DNA of 64,000 nucleotides, from positions 1-64,000 of the forward strand of contig NZ_ASRV01000050.1 in the NCBI RefSeq assembly GCF_000401215.1, in the 5' to 3' direction. How positions within the stretch are numbered: position 1 is the first letter of the stretch; every line of letters begins with the position of its first letter. The notes beneath the pieces are model-generated. The model was not told the DNA's origin. It saw only the letters and a program-made list of their open reading frames with translations, and did no database searches. Origin of the DNA: Clostridium sartagoforme AAU1. GTDB taxonomy: Bacteria > Bacillota > Clostridia > Clostridiales > Clostridiaceae. Positions 6,568 to 13,375 of this stretch are shown here, one piece after another. The position numbers and the translations under genes are program-made.

Positions 6568-9471
6568 TTAACTAACTTTAATTTCTATAAATTGATTTAG
6601 AAATTGTTCCTTTTTAGATTGATAAAGAACATTTAATAATTTTAAACGAATATGAGAATTACTGGTTTTACTATCTTTCCTTAATGTACTTAAAATTAAG
6701 GAATTGATAGTTTTATCGGTTATGCTCATTTTTTTTATTTTTTCAATAATTAATTCTACTAAATACGCTTCTTCATGAGAGAAATCAGTTTTCCTACTTC
6801 TCATTTCTTCCTCTGAAACTCCCTCCATATCTGCATTGAATTTTTTAACACTTTTATTCCAATTCTCAACTAATTCTTTTATCTTCTCTAGTTGCTCATG
6901 CTTTGCCTTTCCTTTTATTTTTACAATCAAATCCTTAGTTTCTATTTTCTCTCCTTTTTTCTTACTTTCATTTATTATTTCTTTTGATATAATTTCTTGT
7001 AAATAATTCATTGTGCATTTAATTTTTTCATTAAAAGAATCCTTTTCTTTCTTAATACCTTTTTCTTTAATCATTGCTATTTTATCTTCTTCTATTTTTT
7101 CTCCTTTATGTTTATCTATATAATCATTTATTATTTTATTTTTAATTTCTTGAGCTTGATATTTATTTTTATATACCCCTTTGTATTTTGTTTCTTCGTT
7201 ATATACTCTATATTCAGTATCTTTATTTTGAGTTATATAGTAGAAAAATAAAGGTCTTTTAGCTTTTTTAATAGCTTTTTCGGTTATTTTTATTTTACCT
7301 TTTTTATCTGTTTTAATTTTAGTTACTACTTCGCCCTCATCTTTTTCTTTCAATTCTGAATTTAAAATTTGTGTTAATCTATTTATTTCTTTGTTCAGCT
7401 CCACTTCATACTGCCTTTTAGCATTATCTATAGATACTTGTGCTAATACAGATAAAATAATTACACTTTTTAACAACTCCTTATCCTTATAACCACTGTT
7501 TGCAAATAGACTCATTGAAATTTGTGCCTGATTTGAACTCGTTCCAGTATCATATTTACCTTTTGCTAATTTATTATCAATAATAGCTTTATTCTCCAAT
7601 GTATTTATGTACTTATTTTTACTTTGTGGTATTTTATTAACAATACAAGCATAACTTTCCTTCCTAAATACTTTTTTTATAACTACTTTTACTATATTTT
7701 CATCATTGGTAGTAAACATGAAGTCGCTATCAAAATCACAGCCGTTTGCAAGATCTTGAATCTCAGTATCTATACAATTTATAGCCATTATGTTTTTACT
7801 AAAGTTAAAGTATTTTTCAAACAACTCACTTCTATTATTTTTAAAGTAAGCTATATTATTGGGACTATTATGTGGATTTCTAAAACCTACTAATTTTTCC
7901 TCATCTTCAAATCTTTTGGTATAAACAGATATAAAATTTTCAGACTTAGGTAATGTTTTATCTTCCATAGTTACATATCCATCTTCAACTTCAACTTCCT
8001 TTACTGAATGTAATAACATTAAATAAGGATTCCCTACAATTGTTAAATTTTCTGCATTTACAAGTACTTTTCCCTTTCTTAGGTTCTTTTTTAATTTATA
8101 TATTGTGCTAGATTTAAAGTCTTTGAACAATTCAGTTTTTGCAAATTCCTTATTTCTCTCATATAGATCTATCATCATTTCATTTTCATTAATAATATTT
8201 ACATTTTCTCGTAAATGTTCTATGAAGGCTTTATTATCTTTATTCTTTAATTTATTTATGTAATCAATAGAATACCTTGCTATATCCGTTAACTCTTCCT
8301 TATTTACTGGTAATGTATTTAACATCTGATAACTCATTCTTTGTTTATCTTTAAATTTACTTTCATGGTCTTCTTTGCATACTCCAAATAAATTGTTATC
8401 TTCATCCACTGCCTTTTTCCAAGACTTAAAACCTTCTGATTTATCTTTAAAGAACTTCTCCCACTTCATTGCATTTTCTGTGGTTATCATTTTAATATTT
8501 TTTACTTTTATATAATTTCCATATCTATCTTTTAATGTTTCAGTTTCATAATCTAGTCCATTTCCTTTGCAGTAATTTTGCATAAATAACTTTATATTTG
8601 TTCTAAATCCACAAGCCTTAAAGAAATGATGTCTTAACAGTTTCATCCCTGCTTCAGATTCTCCAAATAATGAGTCATCTAATAATGCCTGACCATCAAA
8701 CAATGTATTTTCCACATAATCATTTTCATAAATTACATCACATTGATTTTTCTCATTTACAATTACCTTCGCACAATTTGTAAGTCTTCTACTCTTTAAA
8801 TCATCTATTACTAAAATTTCATTAGGATTTATTGTTATATAATCTTGTATAGTAGAAGCAGTTAATGACATATAAGCCATTATTTCAACTACCATGGCTT
8901 CCTCATCCTCTGGAAGTTCTATACCCATAGTTTGCCATTTTACAATACTGTCATGTATTTTTTTATTTATGAATAAACATTCTCCAACCATTGCTTTAGC
9001 TGATGATCTAAACCAAAACTTATATGTAATTTCGTAAGGTTTCATTTCTTCTTCTTGTAATATTTCTCCATCTCTATTTTTTAATATGTACTTTCTATTT
9101 TCATAATCGGTTATAACTTTGGTTCCTTCTTTTTTACTTCCTTTGATAGTCCTTTCTTTATCAAATTTAAGTTCAAAACCATCTTTATAAAGAATCTTTC
9201 TAATGTTCTCAGCACTTATTTTATTATCTTTTATGTAATCTTTATATTTTACATATTTACTTTCATCTATTTTCGTAACTGGCATATTAAATTTTAAGTT
9301 AATTATATCGTTAGTAGAAAAGTCTTTTATGGATAAGTCTTTACTTATCTTGTCCTTTAACTTACTATTAGCAAATACTGCTTCATATTTTAAATTTATG
9401 TACTTTCCTTCTATCTTATTTCTTAATAGGTCTGCCCCTTCTATGTTTATAATTTTAATTCCATTTTTCAA
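6568..9471 (-). CDS. Single-chain RNA polymerase-like protein (YonO/RdRP type), predicted
   Basis: The protein has 967 residues and carries four signatures, in order, of the double-psi beta-barrel polymerases. They are a FDGQAL box (258-263) followed by LRHHFFKACGF with a candidate catalytic lysine K285, and RNP at 531-533 in the place of the RNAP/RdRP 'R-x-P' loop. Then come NGCDFDSDF with the metal-binding triad D579, D581, D583 (consensus DxDGD, here with Ser for Gly), and SIDNAK (680-685), matching the downstream 'VDxxK' motif of RdRP-like enzymes. Known relatives are the phage SP-beta YonO polymerase and eukaryotic RNA-dependent RNA polymerases; the assignment here is by motif only. The C-terminal third is Lys/Glu-rich and helical. 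The start is TTG with AAGGAG nine bases upstream. No other polymerase or sigma gene is adjacent. Confidence 0.7.
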   Translation of the reverse strand: MKNGIKIINIEGADLLRNKIEGKYINLKYEAVFANSKLKDKISKDLSIKDFSTNDIINLKFNMPVTKIDESKYVKYKDYIKDNKISAENIRKILYKDGFELKFDKERTIKGSKKEGTKVITDYENRKYILKNRDGEILQEEEMKPYEITYKFWFRSSAKAMVGECLFINKKIHDSIVKWQTMGIELPEDEEAMVVEIMAYMSLTASTIQDYITINPNEILVIDDLKSRRLTNCAKVIVNEKNQCDVIYENDYVENTLFDGQALLDDSLFGESEAGMKLLRHHFFKACGFRTNIKLFMQNYCKGNGLDYETETLKDRYGNYIKVKNIKMITTENAMKWEKFFKDKSEGFKSWKKAVDEDNNLFGVCKEDHESKFKDKQRMSYQMLNTLPVNKEELTDIARYSIDYINKLKNKDNKAFIEHLRENVNIINENEMMIDLYERNKEFAKTELFKDFKSSTIYKLKKNLRKGKVLVNAENLTIVGNPYLMLLHSVKEVEVEDGYVTMEDKTLPKSENFISVYTKRFEDEEKLVGFRNPHNSPNNIAYFKNNRSELFEKYFNFSKNIMAINCIDTEIQDLANGCDFDSDFMFTTNDENIVKVVIKKVFRKESYACIVNKIPQSKNKYINTLENKAIIDNKLAKGKYDTGTSSNQAQISMSLFANSGYKDKELLKSVIILSVLAQVSIDNAKRQYEVELNKEINRLTQILNSELKEKDEGEVVTKIKTDKKGKIKITEKAIKKAKRPLFFYYITQNKDTEYRVYNEETKYKGVYKNKYQAQEIKNKIINDYIDKHKGEKIEEDKIAMIKEKGIKKEKDSFNEKIKCTMNYLQEIISKEIINESKKKGEKIETKDLIVKIKGKAKHEQLEKIKELVENWNKSVKKFNADMEGVSEEEMRSRKTDFSHEEAYLVELIIEKIKKMSITDKTINSLILSTLRKDSKTSNSHIRLKLLNVLYQSKKEQFLNQFIEIKVS

Positions 9472-9511
9472 TAATTAACACTCCTTTTTGTTTTATTAGT
9501 TTAATTTACTT

Positions 9512-9673
9512 TTACTTTTTAGAATATTCTTGAATAGCTTCTCTAAGTTCTTTACCATCTTGAAATAACCACACTATAAATTTAGGTATATCCCTATTAG
9601 GCATTGTTCCTTCTACTTTAAACCCTTTGGATTCTAAGTATTTCTTTAGTTTAAGCGTTCTTATTATGTACAC
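9512..9673 (-). CDS. Small protein, 53 aa (DUF5659-like, GTG start)
   Basis: A 53-codon frame starts with GTG overlapping a dead-end ATG and has a GGAGTGG ribosome site. The product contains KKYLESKGFKVEGTMPNRD and ends FIVWLFQDGKELREAIQEY, very like the small phage/plasmid family DUF5659. It lies directly upstream of the polymerase-like gene in the same direction, with 40 bases between. The similar 63-aa protein (6262-6453) lies just downstream of it. Function unknown. Confidence 0.6.
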   Translation of the reverse strand: MYIIRTLKLKKYLESKGFKVEGTMPNRDIPKFIVWLFQDGKELREAIQEYSKK

Positions 9674-9797
9674 ATAACCACTCCTTTTTATTTTTTATTT
9701 TGGAGAATTATTATCTCCTTATATAAATATTACACACCCTTTTAGAATAAGATATTTACTAACCTCACAAGACTTTAAGGAAGTATTTTCTCCCATT

Positions 9798-10682
9798 TTA
9801 AAGGTTATTATAAACCTTTTTGTCCTCTTTTAAAATATGTACTTCTTTATTTTTAACAGTAGCATAAACCACTTTTTCTTCTCTATATTTAAACTCTTCA
9901 TTATTTTTAAGCTTTCTTTTAACCAATTCTATAATTTGTTCTGGTTTTACATTACATCCTATATTAAATCTACATGCTTTGGCTTCCTGTAATACTATCT
10001 TTTCTCCAGATCTTATCTTATAATCGGTTTTAAATTGCGTAAATTTTTCTAAACCAGGACTTCTAGGACTAAAATTAAAATGTATTCCACTTGCTAATCT
10101 TATTACGGTTTCATCTTGTGAAAAATAATCAGTTACTTTCCTATATTCCATAAGTAACTTTATTAATTTAGCATGTAAATCTGCATAATCAGTAATTTCT
10201 CTTACCTCTTTATATAAGTCAGTTTCTTTATATGCCCATTTGCAGTCGTGGTTTGTTTTCCCTTTAACAAAGGTTAATACTGATAAAAATATAGGACTTG
10301 CATCTGCATTAATATGACCTATTTGCGGAGTTATATGCTGATACCTTTCGGTTACAAATGCATGAACTAATTCGTGCCTTATTATATCTCTTAGAGTTAG
10401 ACCTAGAAATCTAGTATAGGCATCGACTCTTTTTCTTCCTCTTGCTATTTCTCTATCCAACTCTTCTGAACTAATCTTAATTACATGAGTAAAGTTTTTT
10501 TCATCATACTCATACAATCCAGCTGTTTCATTGTTCTTAAAATCAACCTCCTCTATCCTTATATCATCGTAAAGTAAACTCCTCCTTTGCCTATAATAAA
10601 TTTTCTTTTTTAAATACTTAAGCTCCTTTTCTAATGCCTTGTCTAAAATTTCTTGTCTACTTAATTGTTTTCCTCTTTGCAT
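9798..10682 (-). CDS. Putative zinc metalloprotease-like protein, 294 aa
   Basis: The sequence LRDIIRHELVHAFV carries a HExxH zinc motif (H103, E104, H107) in a helix, as in SprT-like and other gluzincin peptidases. HINADASPIF about 20 residues later could supply the third ligand region. The N-terminus is highly basic (KALEKELKYLKKKIYYRQRR), and a C-terminal ~90-residue region has CRFNIGCN. There is no signal peptide or membrane span, so it would act in the cytoplasm. The ATG follows GAGG four bases upstream. SprT-type proteases clear DNA-protein crosslinks; whether this one does is unknown. Confidence 0.55.
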   Translation of the reverse strand: MQRGKQLSRQEILDKALEKELKYLKKKIYYRQRRSLLYDDIRIEEVDFKNNETAGLYEYDEKNFTHVIKISSEELDREIARGRKRVDAYTRFLGLTLRDIIRHELVHAFVTERYQHITPQIGHINADASPIFLSVLTFVKGKTNHDCKWAYKETDLYKEVREITDYADLHAKLIKLLMEYRKVTDYFSQDETVIRLASGIHFNFSPRSPGLEKFTQFKTDYKIRSGEKIVLQEAKACRFNIGCNVKPEQIIELVKRKLKNNEEFKYREEKVVYATVKNKEVHILKEDKKVYNNL

Positions 10683-10814
10683 AAATCCTCATACTCCCTT
10701 TTTAAACTATTTTTTATTAAGATTTCTTATTTATATGATATAGGCTCATAACTACTTCATCAAACATAGGTTTGCAAATTCAAATATTCATTATTTTTTA
10801 TATAAAGTATCCTA

Positions 10815-11450
10815 CTAATCAAATTTCTTATTAATATATCTCTCTAATAAGTCTATAGCTTGTTCAAACTTTATTTTTGTGTTTACCCTAATTTCAGAAG
10901 TTATTATTCCTAATTCTCCAAGATATTTTCCTTTAGATTCATTTTCTGGAACATGAAACATATATTGATTACCTTTATATAAATTTAAATAGTTGAAATT
11001 ATCTCCTATTTTTTGAACATGAAAACCTTCTAACTTTAATCTATTTTCTTCAATAGCCTTTTTTATAACTAAATCTTTTAGATCATATAAATTAATTTGT
11101 CTATTTTTGCACATATTAACCATTTTATAATTTTTAAGATAGTAATTTTTATTTTTAGTATCTCTTGATTTCTTAGCTGATTTATTAATAACATAAAGAG
11201 ATTTAAATATATTTTCATCATTAATATCTAATTCAATTAATTCTTTTGTGTTTCTAGTTTTAATTTCAATAGTATCTTCCATTCTATAAAATGAAAATTC
11301 TCTCCATCTTCCCCCTGTATAAACCTTGCATATTTCTTCTTTAGCGTCTTTAGTAGGCTTTCTATTGTATTTTTCCTTTAAATATGCTTTTGTATATAAA
11401 TTAAATTCTTCAGCCTTTTCTTTTGCTACTACCCAATTTTTAAAATTCAT
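10815..11450 (-). CDS. Hypothetical basic protein, 211 aa
   Basis: I do not recognise this family. It is 211 residues, Lys/Asn-rich and soluble. It contains GGRWREFSFYRMEDTIEIKTRNTKE, which looks like a beta-rich segment, and two possible helices at the C-terminus (IKFEQAIDLLERYINKKF). The ribosome site GGGGTAAGG is strong. It lies in the same direction as the metalloprotease-like and polymerase-like genes, about 130 bases upstream of the former. Confidence 0.6.
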   Translation of the reverse strand: MNFKNWVVAKEKAEEFNLYTKAYLKEKYNRKPTKDAKEEICKVYTGGRWREFSFYRMEDTIEIKTRNTKELIELDINDENIFKSLYVINKSAKKSRDTKNKNYYLKNYKMVNMCKNRQINLYDLKDLVIKKAIEENRLKLEGFHVQKIGDNFNYLNLYKGNQYMFHVPENESKGKYLGELGIITSEIRVNTKIKFEQAIDLLERYINKKFD

Positions 11451-11561
11451 ATCCTTACCCCATTATTTCACTTTATTTTTATAAACTATTTTTCTTTACT
11501 AACTCTTTTTAGTTGTTTTTTTCAATGAGTTTTTTAAAAATAATGCATATCAAGCGATATG

Positions 11562-12013
11562 CTAATATTCTCTTATATGGTCAGATAATTCATATTCAAT
11601 TTCTATATTTTTGTAATGATCGTCAATTTCTCTTAACTGTTGTATTTTATCAAGTATATCTAGCTTTATATAATCTTCAGCAGAAAACTTATATAAACTA
11701 TCCCTATCTCCATATTTTTTACTTGGTTTAAATGTAATAATACTGTTCCATAATCTGAATTCATCAATGTTTTTTTATCAGATAATATAAACATTAATAA
11801 TTGTTCTATTAGACTTCCAATTTCATTAAAAGTACTTTCATTTAAATCTTCTGCTAAACAAGCTATTCCAGCTTCTAGATTTTCAAATAATTCTCTATTA
11901 TCTTCTAATAAGTGTATTTTATTTATGTTGGGTAACTCAAAATTATCTATATAATTAGAGTTATACTGTTTTATCTTATATTCAAGTCTAGCTGTTTCAA
12001 CTGCAAGAATCAT
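11562..12013 (-). pseudogene. Hypothetical protein, ~150 aa, broken by a frameshift
   Basis: Frame one (12013-11666) encodes 115 residues, but its last ~17 residues look unnatural (GIVYISFLLKII). From about 11740 another frame carries on with a typical hydrophilic sequence (FKPSKKYGDRDSLYKFSAED and on to ELSDHIREY), stopping at 11562. One added base near 11740 (an A in TTACATTTAAA) restores a continuous ~150-codon gene. Its start overlaps the stop of the Cro/CI-type gene upstream, so the two are coupled. A sequencing undercall is as likely as a real mutation. A GCATATC/GATATGC hairpin (11545-11562) follows. Function unknown. Confidence 0.6.
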
Positions 12014-12234
12014 TTTACTGGTACGTTTACTATCAACATTAAAATCACATGAAATATATTCTTATTTTCTAGCCCAAAAAACTCAGCAAGTTGATTAAGT
12101 CTTTCTTCTGTTACATCTAATAATCCCTTTTCCCATAAATTTATTGTATTTGATGATACACCTATCTCATCAGACAATTCCTTCATCGTTAATCCAAATG
12201 TTTTTCTTATAAATTTTAATCCATTTACTTTCAT
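12010..12234 (-). CDS. Cro/CI-type (XRE) transcriptional regulator
   Basis: The 74-residue protein is a single helix-turn-helix domain: LKFIRKTFGLTMKELSDEIG, then VSSNTINLWEKG, then LNQLAEFFGLE. This is the standard XRE order. The ATG has GAGGT five bases upstream. A perfect 17-bp inverted repeat (12244-12303) lies directly in front of the gene, with its proximal arm touching the ribosome site, and could be its own operator. It is coupled to the frameshifted gene downstream, so the pair could be a regulator with its partner, possibly toxin-antitoxin-like; this is not shown. Confidence 0.8.
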   Translation of the reverse strand: MKVNGLKFIRKTFGLTMKELSDEIGVSSNTINLWEKGLLDVTEERLNQLAEFFGLENKNIFHVILMLIVNVPVK

Positions 12235-12243
12235 TTTAACCTC

Positions 12244-12303
12244 ACTTGCAAAAAATCAATCTTTATATTTATATGTTATATTGTTTATTGATTTTTTGCA
12301 AGT
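12244..12303. repeat. Perfect 17-bp inverted repeat upstream of the XRE gene
   Basis: The arms ACTTGCAAAAAATCAAT (12244-12260) and its exact complement (12287-12303) are separated by 26 AT-rich bases that could hold a -10 box. Position just before the ribosome site of the regulator at 12234 suggests an autoregulatory operator or an RNA hairpin acting on its translation. Confidence 0.6.
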
Positions 12304-12473
12304 AGATTTTTAAAATTTTTTCCATTTTTTCATATTTAATAAAACTCTAATTTTATTTACGTTTAGCTTTTACTGGGCGTTTATTTGCGTTTTAAGGTTC
12401 TTTTTAGCTTTCAATTTCAAGACGGTAAATTATACCTAATATCCTATAAAGCTTCTTTCAGAGCCTAAAACCA

Positions 12474-12611
12474 CTATAAAATCTCATTGTCTATTGAATA
12501 ATATTCTAAGTATGCTCTTTCTAAATCATCATAATCAATTTCCTTCTCCTCAGTTGAAATTTCCAATAAATTCTTGCAAAATTCTTTGACTTCATCACTT
12601 ATTTTAATCAT
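12474..12611 (-). CDS. Small acidic protein, 45 aa
   Basis: A 45-codon frame starts with ATG after GAGGA (spacing 6). It encodes an acidic, helical peptide beginning MIKISDEVKEFCKNLLEIST and ending ERAYLEYYSIDNEIL. It is the second gene after the promoter at 12946-12974, 47 bases after the 74-aa gene, and probably in the same transcript. It resembles nothing I can name. Small acidic partners are common in plasmid regulatory pairs. Confidence 0.5.
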   Translation of the reverse strand: MIKISDEVKEFCKNLLEISTEEKEIDYDDLERAYLEYYSIDNEIL

Positions 12612-12658
12612 TTTTTCATCCTCTTTTATATTTTTATAATCTTATAGTTCTTAACCTT

Positions 12659-12883
12659 TTAATAAATCGCATTGATTTCTAAATATCTTCCGTCACTTGT
12701 AATAAATTCGAAAGACTCGAAATATTCCGCTACTACTTCTTTAACTCCAATCTTTTTTATGCTGCTTAATAAATTATTTAGAGCTATTAATTTTTCATAT
12801 CTACCTCCAGAAACTTCTTCTAAGCTCACAGTCTCAATTTCCATATCTTTTAATCCTTTAATAAATTTTTTTAATTCTTTCAT
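12659..12883 (-). CDS. Hypothetical protein, 74 aa
   Basis: I do not recognise this protein. It is 74 residues, helical at the N-terminus (MKELKKFIKGLKDMEIETVS) and hydrophilic. A GAGGGGGAA ribosome site precedes the ATG. A consensus promoter (12946-12974) lies about 60 bases upstream. The regulator at 13054 is divergently transcribed from the same region, so it may control this gene. Confidence 0.65.
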   Translation of the reverse strand: MKELKKFIKGLKDMEIETVSLEEVSGGRYEKLIALNNLLSSIKKIGVKEVVAEYFESFEFITSDGRYLEINAIY

Positions 12884-12945
12884 TTTAATTTCCCCCTCAT
12901 ATTTTAAACTTTATTATTTATTTACAACATTTACCTTATGTTTTA

Positions 12946-12974
12946 AGTATAGACTATAATTATTATATTGTCAA
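12946..12974 (-). promoter_or_regulatory. Consensus sigma-A promoter, minus strand
   Basis: TTGACA (complement of 12969-12974), a 17-base spacer and TATACT (complement of 12946-12951) give a near-perfect promoter for the gene pair 12883-12474. It lies back to back with the start of the XRE gene at 13054. Confidence 0.75.
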
Positions 12975-12979
12975 CGCTA

Positions 12980-13017
12980 TAATAATTATTTTTTATAAAC
13001 TTTAATAATTATTTTTT
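12980..13017. repeat. 15-bp direct repeats in the divergent promoter region
   Basis: TAATAATTATTTTTT occurs at 12980-12994 and again at 13003-13017, 23 bases apart, between the two divergent start regions. Two binding sites on the same face of the helix for the regulator at 13054 would fit. In such AT-rich DNA chance similarity is possible. Confidence 0.4.
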
Positions 13018-13053
13018 CTAATGCTATAATATTATTTATAGGGAGTGATTATC

Positions 13054-13266
13054 ATGGTTAAAATTAAACTTCAAGAAATATTAGAAAAAGAAGAAAGATC
13101 TTTAAATTGGGTTGCTACAAAAACTGGAATAAGTTATAGCACCCTTCATAAATTGAACAATGGTGAAACTAAAAGTATAAGTTTTGATGTCCTCGAAAGG
13201 ATTTGTCTATTGCTTAAAATAGATGTAAGTGAATTAATAGAAATAAAACAAGAAGGGACTAGATAG
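13054..13266 (+). CDS. Cro/CI-type (XRE) regulator, 70 aa
   Basis: The product is a single helix-turn-helix domain of the short XRE group: LQEILEKEERSLNWVATKTG, ISYSTLHKLNNG, FDVLERICLLLKIDVSELI. I chose ATG at 13054, which has GGGAGTGAT just upstream, over the GTG at 13045 that lies inside that site. A -10 box TATAAT is at 13025-13030. It is divergent to the gene at 12883, and a terminator follows. It probably regulates itself and its divergent neighbour. Confidence 0.85.
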   Translation: MVKIKLQEILEKEERSLNWVATKTGISYSTLHKLNNGETKSISFDVLERICLLLKIDVSELIEIKQEGTR

Positions 13267-13277
13267 TCCTTTTTTTA
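13253..13277 (+). terminator. Terminator of the XRE gene
   Basis: The stem GGACT/AGTCC with flanking A-T pairs (13253-13272) overlaps the stop codon and is followed by TTTTTTT. This separates the regulator from the nuclease-recombinase gene at 13376. Confidence 0.8.
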
Positions 13278-13375
13278 TTTCCATCATTTTTATTACATAT
13301 TATTTTCTTTACTAGGAATAACTATCTTTATAATAAAATACATTTTATTATAGTATTATTAAGGAGACTTATATT

